Source of the DNA: Actinomadura oligospora ATCC 43269
GTDB taxonomy: Bacteria; Actinomycetota; Actinomycetes; Streptosporangiales; Streptosporangiaceae
Reading direction: 5' to 3'
DNA length: 64,000 bases
NCBI RefSeq assembly: GCF_000518265.1
Contig: NZ_KI912410.1
Location: 786,774 to 850,773 of the forward strand
The notes beneath the pieces were generated by a model. The model was not told the DNA's origin, did no database searches, and saw only the letters and a list, made by a program, of their open reading frames with translations. A program made the translations under genes and the position numbers. Positions 34,001 through 42,537 of this stretch are shown here, piece by piece. Each line of letters begins with the position of its first letter. Within the stretch, counting starts at the first letter, position 1.

Positions 34001-35494
34001 TCAGGAGTGGGCGGCGAGGGCCGGGAGCAGGGTGGCGGCGTTCGGGGTGCCGAGGCCGGTGATCGGGTCCCAGCCCTTGGTGGCCGGGTAGCCCGGGATG
34101 TCCGGGTAGTCGGGGTTGGAGTTGTTGCCCGTCGTCACGTCGTAGAAGTACGCGCCGTAGTCCGGGCCGTTCGCCAGGTCGTACAGCGACTGGTTGATCT
34201 GGCCGAGGGGGTGCCCGGCGATCTGCGCGGCGATGGCGACCATGCCCGCCCACTGCGGGGCGGACGCGGACGTCCCGCCGACGACGTACCAGCCGGAGCT
34301 GCACGGGTCGCCGCTCGGGCACTTGATCCCGGTCGCGCCGGGCGCGGTGTCCCGGACGAGGACGCCGGTCGCCGAGCTGGCCTGGGACGCGATGTCCGGG
34401 ACGCCGCGCATCGAGCCGATGCCGGTGGACCCGGCGGGTAGGGCGTTCTGGTAGGCGGGCTTGCCGAACACGTGGCTGAAGCCGCCGCCGGCGAACGTCC
34501 AGCCGACCTCGCGCTGACCCGGGAACCTCGAGCAGGCCGCGGGGGCGCTGGTGTTGTCGACGTGCGTGCCGGTCGCGCCGTCCAGGCACAGGTAGGTGCC
34601 GCCGACGCTGGTGACCAGCGGGTCGGACGCGGGCCAGCCGACGGACGCGTACGGGATCGCGGCCGGGTTCTTCACCGGCGACTTGAAGTCGTTCTCGCTG
34701 CCGCCGTCACCGGAGCTCGCGAGGACGGTCACGCCCTTGGCCGCCGCCGACTTGAACGCGTGGCGCAGGTTCTCCAGCGACGAGGTCGTGTGGAACGCCT
34801 CCTCGCCGGAGCCGAAGCTCTGCGAGATGACGTCGGCCATCCCGTTGTCCACGACCTGCTGCTCGAGGTTCATGAACTGCGGGAAGCCCTGCGTCCCGAG
34901 CGTCTCGGCGGTCGGGGTGGACACCAGCACGATGTTCGCGCCGGGGGCCATGGCGTGCGCCATGTCCAGGTCGAGCGCGATCTCCAGCGCCCAGCCGTTG
35001 CTGTCCTCCTGGCCGGTGCCGTTGTTGTCCGGCGGCTGCTCGACCGGACGGTTGCCCTGCCGGAGGCGGGTGATGGACGGCATGCCCGGCGTGCACGCGA
35101 CGTCCGGCATGCCGCACATCAGCGGCAGGCCGAACTGCTGGCTGTAGACCTTGAGGTCGGCCTCGGCCTGGTCGTAGCCGAACGCGTCGACGATCGCGAT
35201 CGTGCGTCCTCGGCCGTCCTGGCCCTTGGCGTGCAGCGGGCCGACGTTGTAGGCGTTCTGCAGCGCCTTCGGGGTGAAGCAGCGGCGGCCGACGGACGCG
35301 CAGTCGCCCTGGGCCGGGGGCGTCTCGGACGCGCCCAGGTAGCTGAAGTCGGTCGCGTGCGGACGCGGCGCGGGAAGGGCGTCGTCGCCGGACGAGGCGG
35401 CCACCGGGACGGCGGCCACGGCGGCCCCGGCGAGCGCGATCGCCGCGAGCCAGAGGGGCGCGCGGCGCCCGGGGGCGGTGGTGGGCAGGGACAA
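34001..35494 (-). CDS. Secreted S53 family (sedolisin-like) serine peptidase
   Basis: A 497-residue peptidase. An N-terminal signal segment (about residues 12-35, LWLAAIALAGAAVAAVPVAA) is followed directly by the catalytic domain, with no long activation prodomain. The catalytic Glu and Asp lie in GWALEIALDLDM (about residues 171 and 175), the oxyanion aspartate in ASSGDGG, and the nucleophile in GGTSASAP. Acid-active sedolisins use this Ser-Glu-Asp triad. The TTG at 35494 has GGGAG 5 nt upstream and is preferred; GTG at 35509 is an alternative without a ribosome-binding site. Divergent from a beta-lactamase-fold gene. Confidence 0.87.
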   Translation of the reverse strand: MSLPTTAPGRRAPLWLAAIALAGAAVAAVPVAASSGDDALPAPRPHATDFSYLGASETPPAQGDCASVGRRCFTPKALQNAYNVGPLHAKGQDGRGRTIAIVDAFGYDQAEADLKVYSQQFGLPLMCGMPDVACTPGMPSITRLRQGNRPVEQPPDNNGTGQEDSNGWALEIALDLDMAHAMAPGANIVLVSTPTAETLGTQGFPQFMNLEQQVVDNGMADVISQSFGSGEEAFHTTSSLENLRHAFKSAAAKGVTVLASSGDGGSENDFKSPVKNPAAIPYASVGWPASDPLVTSVGGTYLCLDGATGTHVDNTSAPAACSRFPGQREVGWTFAGGGFSHVFGKPAYQNALPAGSTGIGSMRGVPDIASQASSATGVLVRDTAPGATGIKCPSGDPCSSGWYVVGGTSASAPQWAGMVAIAAQIAGHPLGQINQSLYDLANGPDYGAYFYDVTTGNNSNPDYPDIPGYPATKGWDPITGLGTPNAATLLPALAAHS

Positions 35495-35513
35495 GGGGAC
35501 TCCCGGCACGAGA

Positions 35514-35551
35514 GGGACACCGCGCGGCGGTCGTCGCGCGGACGGTGTCCC
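35514..35551 (-). promoter_or_regulatory. Stable hairpin just upstream of S53 gene start
   Basis: GGGACACCG...CGGTGTCCC arms (35514-35522 and 35543-35551), plus inner CGCG pairs, form a hairpin ending about 20 nt before the TTG start on the minus strand. It would lie in the 5' leader and could stabilise the message or occlude the ribosome. Confidence 0.55.
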
Positions 35552-35705
35552 CGGGGCCGCTTCCTGGTCCCCGCACCGCCCAGTGCGGAGGACCGCGTGC
35601 ACCGCAGATGCATCTAAGACCTCGGTGATCACACCGTCAAGAGGGGACGCTCCGGCCGATTCCGGTCAGGCTCGGCGGGCCCGTCCGGGATGGACCCCGA
35701 CGTCA

Positions 35706-35725
35706 GAAGAACATTCTTGTTCTTC
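35706..35725. promoter_or_regulatory. AT-rich palindrome between divergent secreted-enzyme genes
   Basis: GAAGAACA and TTGTTCTTC are inverted repeats separated by 3 nt, unusually A/T-rich for this genome. It lies about 115-210 bp from the two divergent starts, a good position for a shared operator. The binding factor is unknown. Confidence 0.45.
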
Positions 35726-35840
35726 AAATCGGGACGCGCCGCCGCGGGGTCCTTGTGGCGGGGGAGTCCGCGGTCTACGGTCCGGTTGATCACCCAGACG
35801 GTCCGGGTGGTCGCCCAGCGGGCCACACCCGGGAGCCGCC

Positions 35841-36977
35841 ATGCGCCGCCGCAGGATGCCGTCCCTCGCCACCGCCGCCGTCCTCACCGCCGCCGCGCTG
35901 GCCGTGCCGTCCGGCGCCGCCGCGCGCGCGGACACCGCGCGGGGCGCGAACCCCTCACCCCCGGACATCCTGTCGATCGTTCCGGGGCTCGACCCGCTCA
36001 GGCCCTCGTCCAGGCCGGTGACGCTGGTGGACGCGCAGCGCGACCTGCACGTCACCTACACCTCGAACGGCGCGACGAAGACGCTGAACGACTACATGGT
36101 CACCTCCGGCACGCAGGGCTTCCTCGTCCTGGACGGGAACAGGATCGTCACCGAGTGGTACGCCCCGGGGTTCGGCAAGAACAGCCGGTTCCAGTCCTGG
36201 TCGATGGCCAAGTCGTACACCGGCGACGCGGTGGGCATCGCGCTCGCCGAGGGCCGGATCCACTCCCTGGACGACACGGTCGCGAAGTACGTCCCCGAGC
36301 TGGCGAATGCCGACTACGGCAAGGTCACCCTCTACAACCTGCTGCGCATGTCGTCCGGCATCGGCTGGGACGAGACGACCGACGACATCGCCATGCACCC
36401 GGCGTTCAGCCTCGGCCTCAGCACACCCGTCCAGTGGGCCGCCGGGCGGCGCACCGTCTCGCCGCAGGGCAGCAAGTTCAACTACACGAGCCTGAACAGC
36501 GCGCTTCTCGCGCAGGTCGTCGCGAACGTGTACGGCATGCCGTTCACGCGCTTCCTGCAGAAGCGCATCTGGGAGCCGACCGGCATGGCCGACACCGACT
36601 ACGTCGGCACCGACTCGCACGGGCACGCGCTCGGCTACTGCTGCATCTACGCCACCGACCGCGACTTCGCCCGCTTCGGGAAGATGATGCTGGACGGCGG
36701 ACGCGTCGCCGGGCGAACCGTCGTCCCGGCGTCCTGGGTCGAGCGGGTGCACAAGCCGTCCGGAGTCAGCCCGTCCTACGGCCTGCAGTGGTGGATCGAC
36801 GGCACGGACGGCTACTACGCGAGCGGCCTCGGCGGCCAGGTCACCTACGTCGACCCGGCCCGCAAGGTCGTGATCGTCCGGTCCACGTTCTACTCGTTCA
36901 ACGACACCGACACCCTCCCGGCCCTCCACGCCGTCGCCAGGGCCGTAGCGGCCCAACGCACCCGCTCCGCCCGCTGA
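35841..36977 (+). CDS. Secreted serine hydrolase, beta-lactamase class C fold
   Basis: A 378-residue exported enzyme of the serine-type beta-lactamase/6-aminohexanoate-dimer hydrolase family. It has a signal peptide (about residues 1-31) and the nucleophile motif SMAK in FQSWSMAKSY (about residue 120). The second motif appears as NYTSLN (YxS in place of YxN), and a late GLGG matches the KTG-like strand region. Predicted to hydrolyse esters, amides or peptides outside the cell. GGGAG lies 5 nt before the ATG. The substrate is unknown; resistance function is not implied. Confidence 0.88.
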   Translation: MRRRRMPSLATAAVLTAAALAVPSGAAARADTARGANPSPPDILSIVPGLDPLRPSSRPVTLVDAQRDLHVTYTSNGATKTLNDYMVTSGTQGFLVLDGNRIVTEWYAPGFGKNSRFQSWSMAKSYTGDAVGIALAEGRIHSLDDTVAKYVPELANADYGKVTLYNLLRMSSGIGWDETTDDIAMHPAFSLGLSTPVQWAAGRRTVSPQGSKFNYTSLNSALLAQVVANVYGMPFTRFLQKRIWEPTGMADTDYVGTDSHGHALGYCCIYATDRDFARFGKMMLDGGRVAGRTVVPASWVERVHKPSGVSPSYGLQWWIDGTDGYYASGLGGQVTYVDPARKVVIVRSTFYSFNDTDTLPALHAVARAVAAQRTRSAR

Positions 36978-37035
36978 CCACGCCCACACCCCCGAGCGCT
37001 CCAAAGGCCGTCGGCCTCCGCCGCCCGTCCCGCTG

Positions 37036-37638
37036 CTAACCCTGCGGGTCGCGCGGACGGGGCGGGCGGTGGTGGTCGATCGTGAAGATGCCGATCTCCC
37101 GCAGCCGGGGTTCGGGACCGGCGCGGCCCTCGCGTATCCACATGCTGTGGACGGTCGTCAGCACCACCTTCCGGGCCGCGAAGAACAGCAGCCCGGCCAG
37201 CGGCAGCTCGCCGAGCAGCGCGGTCGCGACGCTCACCGGGAACTCGCCCGAGCCCCACGACAGCATCACGTCGAACCAGGCGTCGCAGACCAGCAGGGTG
37301 CCGCAGACGATCTGGCCGAGGACGACGACCTGCAGCCGCCGCCACGCGGCGAACGCCGTCCCGGCGAGCGCGAGGGTCAGGCCGATGTCGAAGCCGATCC
37401 ACGCCGCCCGCCACTGCCCGGCGATGTAGTGCTCGGGCAGCGTGAAGCCCAGCATCACCGTCCAGGGCACCAGCCACGCGCAGCACGCGGTGAGCATCGC
37501 GAGGCCGAGCCGCCGCCGCAGCCTGATGTGCGGCGCGGCGAGGGGGTCGTCGTCGGCGAGCAGGATCAGTTCGCGCAGCAGTTCGGCGCGCTCGTCGGAG
37601 GACATGCGGCGAAGGTCGTCTGAGCTGAGCACGCTCAC
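37036..37638 (-). CDS. Four-helix membrane protein of unknown function
   Basis: A 200-residue protein. About 45 charged N-terminal residues (SDDLRRMSSDERAELLRELILLADDDP) precede four transmembrane helices (about 47-70, 85-105, 112-130, 140-160) and a basic C-terminal tail. No family is recognised. The GTG at 37638 has AGAGGG 6 nt upstream. It converges with the serine hydrolase and is divergent from the second S53 gene. Confidence 0.75.
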   Translation of the reverse strand: MSVLSSDDLRRMSSDERAELLRELILLADDDPLAAPHIRLRRRLGLAMLTACCAWLVPWTVMLGFTLPEHYIAGQWRAAWIGFDIGLTLALAGTAFAAWRRLQVVVLGQIVCGTLLVCDAWFDVMLSWGSGEFPVSVATALLGELPLAGLLFFAARKVVLTTVHSMWIREGRAGPEPRLREIGIFTIDHHRPPRPRDPQG

Positions 37639-37804
37639 ATGCTGCCCTCTGGGCGGCAAGAGGGAAATCCCTATCGCTTGCTCAAGCGAGCAAGTTTGGC
37701 GTCCTGTCACAGCCGCCCGCACGCTCCGCTGGCGACCAGTGACAGAAGTGAAGAAATGCCTGGTTTTGGGCTATTCGTACCGGCTCTTCTCGTGTGATCC
37801 TCTC

Positions 37805-37833
37805 GGGCGGCGCGCCTCTCGTGGGCGCCGCCC
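37805..37833 (+). promoter_or_regulatory. 5'-leader hairpin upstream of second S53 gene
   Basis: GGGCGGCGC (37805-37813) and GCGCCGCCC (37825-37833) form a perfect 9-bp stem about 33 nt before the ATG at 37867, followed by TTGTCCCCCC. It parallels the hairpin before the first S53 gene. Confidence 0.5.
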
Positions 37834-37866
37834 TTGTCCCCCCGCTTCGCTTCACGAGGAGAGCCC

Positions 37867-39069
37867 ATGCGGCGACCCCCACTGCGGTACGCCATGACCG
37901 GGATGATCCTGGCCGCGGCGTCCGTGCTGAGCACCCCCTTCGGAACGGCCTCCGCGAGCCCCGCGCTCCCGGCCGCCCCCGCCGGGACGCACCACTCGTG
38001 CGCGACCGCCCACGCCGGTCAGGCGCACTGCCACGCGATCGTCCGGAACGACGTGGCCGTCTCGGAGAAGACCCTGAAGGCCGCCGCCGCGGCGCCCAGC
38101 GGTCTCAGCCCCGCCAACCTGCAGAGCGCCTACAAGCTGCCGTCCTCGACGGCCGGATCCGGCCAGACCGTCGCGATCGTCGACGCCTACGACGACCCGA
38201 CGGCCGAGGCCGACATGAACGTCTACCGGTCGCAGTACGGGCTCCCCGCCTGCACCACGGCCAACGGATGCTTCAAGAAGGTCAACCAGACCGGCGGCAG
38301 CAGCCTCCCGCGGGTGGACGGCGGCTGGGCCCAGGAGATCTCGCTCGACCTGGACATGGTCTCCGCGGCCTGCCCGAACTGCAAGATCGTCCTGGTCGAG
38401 GCCAAGTCCCCGACGTTCGCCAACCTCGGCACCGCCGAGAACACCGCGGCCAAGCTCGCCAACGTGGTGAGCAACAGCTACGGCGGCTCGGACGCCGCGG
38501 ACTCCTCCTACGGCAAGTACTACAACCACCCCGGCGTCGCGATCACCGTCAGCTCCGGTGACTCCGGCTACGGCACCGAGTACCCGGCCTCGTCCCACTA
38601 CGTGACGGCGGTCGGCGGCACCTCGCTCCGCACCTCCAGCACCACCCGCGGCTGGACCGACACCGTCTGGAGCGGCGCGGGCAGCGGCTGCTCGTCCTAC
38701 AACACCGCGCTGACCGGCCAGGCGAGCGCGAACACCGGCTGCTCCAACCGCGCCGTCGCCGACGTCTCGGCCGTCGCCGACCCGGCGACCGGCGTGGCCG
38801 TCTACGACAGCACCGCCTACCAGGGCCAGTCCGGCTGGATGGTCTTCGGCGGCACCAGCGCGTCCGCCCCGCTCATCGCGGCCGTCTACGCCCTCGCGGG
38901 CAACGCGTCCTCGGTGGACAACAACTACCCGTACTCCCACACCTCGGGCCTGTTCGACGTGACCAGCGGGAGCAACGGCTCCTGCTCCCCGTCGCAGCTG
39001 TGCACCGCCCGCACCGGCTGGGACGGCCCGACCGGCCTCGGCACCCCCAACGGGACCAGCGCCTTCTGA
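37867..39069 (+). CDS. Secreted S53 family (sedolisin-like) serine peptidase
   Basis: A 400-residue exported peptidase: signal peptide about residues 1-31 (ending ASA-SP), then the catalytic domain. Catalytic Glu/Asp are in GWAQEISLDLDM, the oxyanion Asp in VSSGDSGYG and the nucleophile Ser in GGTSASAP (about residue 345). The C-terminal GWDGPTGLGTPNGTSAF matches the calcium-binding end of the fold. Like the protein at 34001-35494 it lacks a long prodomain. GAGGAG precedes the ATG. The two S53 genes are about 2.4 kb apart and only moderately similar, so an old duplication is possible. Confidence 0.9.
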   Translation: MRRPPLRYAMTGMILAAASVLSTPFGTASASPALPAAPAGTHHSCATAHAGQAHCHAIVRNDVAVSEKTLKAAAAAPSGLSPANLQSAYKLPSSTAGSGQTVAIVDAYDDPTAEADMNVYRSQYGLPACTTANGCFKKVNQTGGSSLPRVDGGWAQEISLDLDMVSAACPNCKIVLVEAKSPTFANLGTAENTAAKLANVVSNSYGGSDAADSSYGKYYNHPGVAITVSSGDSGYGTEYPASSHYVTAVGGTSLRTSSTTRGWTDTVWSGAGSGCSSYNTALTGQASANTGCSNRAVADVSAVADPATGVAVYDSTAYQGQSGWMVFGGTSASAPLIAAVYALAGNASSVDNNYPYSHTSGLFDVTSGSNGSCSPSQLCTARTGWDGPTGLGTPNGTSAF

Positions 39070-39104
39070 CCGGCTGATCCCGATCGGCTGAGCAGAGCAT
39101 GACC

Positions 39105-39156
39105 GCGTGCGGCGGACGGACCCCTCACCCCCCTGAGGGATCCGCCCGCCGCACGC
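39105..39156. terminator. Large bidirectional hairpin terminator
   Basis: Arms 39105-39127 and 39134-39156 form a stem of about 20 bp with few mismatches between the convergent S53 and ABC permease genes. Confidence 0.85.
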
Positions 39157-39179
39157 CGCTCTTCCCGCTCTCCCTGCTC

Positions 39180-40013
39180 TCAACCGATGCGCTGGAGGGC
39201 CTTCTCCCGGTATGCGGCGACGCGCGCGCCCGACTCGCGGCGGGCCATCCGGCGCAGGACGACCGGCGCGAGCACCAGCCCGGCCACGGCCCACGCGCCG
39301 AGCACACCGAACGTCTCCAGGTGCCGCCACGATTGGTGCAGTTCGACCGTGGCCATGGCGTCGGGGAGGAGCGCCGAACGCATCCCGAGGCCGAGCCAGT
39401 ACACCGGGAAGACCTGCGCGACGTCCTGGAGCCAGCCGGGCAGCGCGGTGACCGGGTAGAAGACCCCGGAGACCGAGATCACCGCCATCACCGGCAGGGT
39501 GATCAAACCGGCGGCGCGCGGACTCGACACGAGCGCGCCGAGCGCCGCCCCGGCCGACTGCGTCGCGACCAGCCCGAGCAGCAGCACCCAGGCCAGCGTG
39601 AACCAGGACGACGCCGAGCCGAGACGCAGCCCGTCCACCATGAACGCGCCCGGGACCAGCAGGATCGCCAGGTACGCGACCACGCATCCGGACGTCGTGA
39701 CCAGCTTCCCGAGGAAGTACGCGCGGATGCCGTGCGGCGTCGCGCGCGCCCGCAGCAGCGTGCCGTCCTCGCGCTCCACGGTCAGGTACTGGATCACCAG
39801 GACCATCCCGAGCGCGACGAACATGCCGAGCACGCCCGGCAGCACCAGCCCGCCCAGCCTGATCCCGGTGTGCCGGAACTCCCGGTCCCGGTAGAAGAAG
39901 ACCGCCACCAGCGTCAGCACCGGCCAGAGCAGCTGGCTGACCAGCTCGGACCCGCTGAACGCCTGACGTAGTTCGATCAGGCCGCGTGCCAGGCCCCTCC
40001 GGACCGTCCGCAT
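39180..40013 (-). CDS. ABC-2 type transporter permease
   Basis: A 277-residue ABC-2 membrane protein with six predicted helices. It contains EREDGTLLRARATPHGIRAYFLGKL, the coupling-loop region typical of drug- or lipid-type ABC-2 exporters, and ISVSGVFYPVTALPGWLQDVAQVFPVYW, the conserved ABC-2 C-terminal signature. Its ATG overlaps the ATPase stop by one base (TGATG). Last gene of the HTH-ClpN-ABC operon. Substrate unknown. Confidence 0.92.
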   Translation of the reverse strand: MRTVRRGLARGLIELRQAFSGSELVSQLLWPVLTLVAVFFYRDREFRHTGIRLGGLVLPGVLGMFVALGMVLVIQYLTVEREDGTLLRARATPHGIRAYFLGKLVTTSGCVVAYLAILLVPGAFMVDGLRLGSASSWFTLAWVLLLGLVATQSAGAALGALVSSPRAAGLITLPVMAVISVSGVFYPVTALPGWLQDVAQVFPVYWLGLGMRSALLPDAMATVELHQSWRHLETFGVLGAWAVAGLVLAPVVLRRMARRESGARVAAYREKALQRIG

Positions 40014-40873
40014 CACACCGTCTCCTCGGCCCGCCGCACCAGCGACAGATAGGTGTCCTCCAGCGAGGACGGCCGGACGGCCAGCGCCTCGACCGCGTCC
40101 CCGTGCTCCTCGAACAGCGCGCGGACGAACCGGGTCGCGTCGCGCGTCGACCGGACGTGCCGCCGCCCGCCGAGGGTCCAGGCCACCTCGTCCTCGCCCG
40201 CGATCCGCTCCGCGAGCTCGGACGCCGTGCCGTCCGCGACGATCCGCCCGCCGTCGAGGATCACGATGCGGTCGGCCAGCTTCTCCGCCTCGGCCAGATC
40301 GTGCGTGGTCAGCATGATGGTCGTGCCCTCCGTCCGGGACAGGCCGAGCACGAGTTCGTGGAACTCGCGCCGCGCCTCCGGGTCGAACCCGGTGGTCGGC
40401 TCGTCCAGGAACAGCAGCTCGGGACGTCCGACCATGCCGATCGCGACGTCCAGCCGCCGCCGCTGGCCGCCGGACAGCGTCCGCACCTTCCGGCCCGCGT
40501 GCTCGGCGAGCCCGACCGCCGTGATCAGCTCGGCCGGGTCCCACGGCCTCGGGTAGTACGACCCGAGATGCGCGAGCAGCTCCCCGACCCGCCATTTCCC
40601 GTGGTCACGCCACGACTGCAGGACGATCCCGACCCGCGCCCGCCACGCCTCGCCGCCGCGTGCCGGATCCGCGCCGAGCACGTCGACGCGTCCGCCCGAC
40701 CGTGTCCGGAACCCCTCGAGGATCTCGATCGTCGTCGTCTTCCCCGCGCCGTTCGGCCCCAGCATCGCGAGCACCTCGCCCCGGTGCGCCCGGAAGGTGA
40801 CCCCGCGCAGCACCTCGGTCGTCCCGTACCGCATCCGCAGGTCGTCGACCTCGATGACCACCTCGCGGCTCAC
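40013..40873 (-). CDS. ABC-2 exporter ATP-binding protein
   Basis: A 286-residue ATPase with Walker A GPNGAGKT, signature LSGGQRRR, Walker B LLFLDEPTTGFDP and THD switch. The C-terminal extension (about 215-286) resembles that of daunorubicin-type exporters. The GTG at 40873 overlaps the Clp-N stop by 4 nt. Part of a four-gene coupled operon starting at 41558. Confidence 0.94.
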   Translation of the reverse strand: MSREVVIEVDDLRMRYGTTEVLRGVTFRAHRGEVLAMLGPNGAGKTTTIEILEGFRTRSGGRVDVLGADPARGGEAWRARVGIVLQSWRDHGKWRVGELLAHLGSYYPRPWDPAELITAVGLAEHAGRKVRTLSGGQRRRLDVAIGMVGRPELLFLDEPTTGFDPEARREFHELVLGLSRTEGTTIMLTTHDLAEAEKLADRIVILDGGRIVADGTASELAERIAGEDEVAWTLGGRRHVRSTRDATRFVRALFEEHGDAVEALAVRPSSLEDTYLSLVRRAEETV

Positions 40874-41337
40874 GCCCCGTCCACCCTCGCCCGCGCCCGG
40901 GCCCTCAGGTCTTCGACGTCCACCCCGGCGAGCGCCAGCGCCCGCGGAACCGTGCCGACCTTCAGCTCCAGGATCCCCAGCAGGATGTGCGCGGGCCCCA
41001 GGTCCCTCTTCCGCGCGCTCGCCATCCCCACCTCGAGCACCCGCCTGCCGGACTCTCCGATATCGGACGGCTTCCGCCTCGACTCCCGTGGCCGCAGCAC
41101 CTCCTCATCGGTGACCGAGACCCCGGCCTCCCCGAGGCTGTGCTCGAACTCCCGCCGCAACGCGTCCTGGACGGCCCGCCGGTCGAGCCCCGCGGGCGCG
41201 AGCAGGTCGGGCGCGTCCCCCTCCGCCTCGCCCGCGAGCGCGAGCAGCACGTGCTCCGCCTCCGTCAGCCGCGCCCCCCTGAGCCGCGCCTCCTCCGACG
41301 CCCGCACCAGCAGCGCATCCACGTACGTCCGCGCCAT
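40870..41337 (-). CDS. Stand-alone Clp N-terminal domain protein
   Basis: A 155-residue protein made of two Clp_N repeats (ARLTEAEHVLLALAGE near residue 25 and DLGPAHILLGILE near residue 115), the fold that recruits substrates and adaptors in ClpA/ClpC. No AAA+ domain follows. In actinomycetes such proteins occur near ABC genes and regulators; the role is not established. The ATG overlaps the HTH stop by one base, and its own stop overlaps the ATPase start, so levels are coupled. It could deliver the regulator or another protein to ClpC, which is an inference. Confidence 0.85.
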   Translation of the reverse strand: MARTYVDALLVRASEEARLRGARLTEAEHVLLALAGEAEGDAPDLLAPAGLDRRAVQDALRREFEHSLGEAGVSVTDEEVLRPRESRRKPSDIGESGRRVLEVGMASARKRDLGPAHILLGILELKVGTVPRALALAGVDVEDLRARARARVDGA

Positions 41338-41558
41338 CACTTCCTCCTCCGCAACCGCACCCCGGCCTCGATCAGCCGCTTCGCGTGCTTCTTGTGGACG
41401 GCCTGCCGCGTGACCCCGAGCGCCTGCGCGACGTCCGACCAGCTCCACCCGGCCCGCATGGCCTTCTCGACCGCCGCGTCCTCCATCCGGTCGGCGAGCT
41501 TCCGCATGGCCACCACGGCCGCCAGCTCCGCCCCCGGATCCCGTTCCGCGTCCTCCAT
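41337..41558 (-). CDS. Small helix-turn-helix autoregulator
   Basis: A 73-residue DNA-binding protein. A helical N-terminus (AELAAVVAMRKLADRMEDAAVEKAMRAG) precedes an HTH (WSWSDVAQALGVTRQAVHKKHAKRL) of the sigma-region-4/MerR-like type. It is first in the operon with Clp-N and an ABC exporter. A consensus promoter (TTGACA, 17 bp, TAGGTT) ends 6 nt before its ATG, so the mRNA is leaderless. The two palindromic sites overlapping that promoter are probably its own operators. Confidence 0.88.
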   Translation of the reverse strand: MEDAERDPGAELAAVVAMRKLADRMEDAAVEKAMRAGWSWSDVAQALGVTRQAVHKKHAKRLIEAGVRLRRRK

Positions 41559-41610
41559 ATAGGCAACCTAGGTTGCTTATATGAAGGTGTCAACCAGAGT
41601 TGCTTATCGG
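41559..41610 (-). promoter_or_regulatory. Consensus promoter with two matching operators
   Basis: On the minus strand, -35 TTGACA (complement of 41588-41593) and -10 TAGGTT (complement of 41565-41570) are 17 bp apart, and the ATG follows 6 nt later. A perfect palindrome GCAACCTAGGTTGC (41563-41576) covers the -10. A second copy, CAAC-N4-GTTG at 41591-41602, overlaps the -35. On the plus strand both share the pattern CAACC-N3-GTTGCTTAT with a 27-bp offset. This is textbook repressor architecture. Confidence 0.8.
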
Positions 41611-41630
41611 GCGGTGGCGCGGGAATGACG

Positions 41631-41668
41631 AAGGCCCCGCACGGCAGGTGCGTGCCGGGCGGGGCCTT
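41631..41668 (-). terminator. Hairpin terminator of SDR gene
   Basis: AAGGCCCCGC (41631-41640) and GCGGGGCCTT (41659-41668) form a 10-bp stem, continued by CGGCA/TGCCG inside. It lies 33 bp beyond the SDR stop. Confidence 0.8.
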
Positions 41669-41701
41669 CGGGAAGCGGGGCCTCCGGGATGAGGCCGGTG
41701 G

Positions 41702-42466
41702 TCAGCCGGCGGACATCCCGGCGTCGACGGCGATCGACTGGCCGGTGATGTGCTTCGACTCGTCCGAGCAGAGGAAGGCGAAGGTCTCCGCGACGTCCTC
41801 GGGGTCCATCAGGACGCCGGACGGGTGCAGCGCGGCGGCCTCGGCCTCGGTGAACATGCCGCCCTCGATCGCGGCGTCCAGCAGGGAGGTGCGGACGACG
41901 CCGGGGCAGACCGCGTTGATCCGGATGCCCTGCCGGACGTACTCGATCGCGGCGGTGCGGGTCATCGCGACGACGCCGCCCTTGGTGGCCGAGTAGTCGG
42001 AGATGCCGAGCGGCAGGCCGACCAGGCCCGCGACGGACGCCATGTTGGCGATGACGCCGCCGCCCTGCTCCAGCATCTGCCGGATCTCGTACTTCATCGA
42101 CAGCCAGACGCCCTTGAGGTTGACCGCGACGAGCTTGTCCCAGGCCTCCTCGGTGACCTCGTGCAGCGCGGAGCCCTGCTCCTCGACGCCCGCGTTGTTC
42201 ACGGCCGCGTCGAGCCGCCCGAACGCGGCGACCGTCGCGGCCACGGCGGCCTCGACGTCCGCGCCCACCGTGACGTCCGCCCGGACGAACCGGGCCTCGC
42301 CGCCGTCCTTCTCGATCTGGGCGACGGTCTCGCGTCCGGCGTCCTCGAGGATGTCGGCGACCACCACGCGCGCGCCGTACCCGGCGAACACACGCGCCGT
42401 CGCCGCTCCGATGCCCTGCGAGGCGCCGGTGATGAGGACGGCCTTGCCAGCGAGCTTTCCGCTCAC
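41702..42466 (-). CDS. Short-chain dehydrogenase/reductase
   Basis: A 254-residue classical SDR with cofactor motif TGASQGIG (about residues 13-20), NNAGV, catalytic Ser in MASVAG and YSATK supplying Tyr and Lys. An acidic residue after beta-strand 2 (VVVADILED) points to NAD(H) preference. AGGAG lies 6 nt before the GTG at 42466. Substrate unknown; FabG-like or alcohol dehydrogenase activity possible. It lies downstream of the conservon 2 GTPase with a gap of 71 bp. Confidence 0.92.
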   Translation of the reverse strand: MSGKLAGKAVLITGASQGIGAATARVFAGYGARVVVADILEDAGRETVAQIEKDGGEARFVRADVTVGADVEAAVAATVAAFGRLDAAVNNAGVEEQGSALHEVTEEAWDKLVAVNLKGVWLSMKYEIRQMLEQGGGVIANMASVAGLVGLPLGISDYSATKGGVVAMTRTAAIEYVRQGIRINAVCPGVVRTSLLDAAIEGGMFTEAEAAALHPSGVLMDPEDVAETFAFLCSDESKHITGQSIAVDAGMSAG

Positions 42467-42537
42467 GCTTGTCTCCTTCTCAGCGGGGGATTGCGGGGGT
42501 CTCTCCGGGGCCGGGGGCAGCGCCGGACCCGGAAAAG

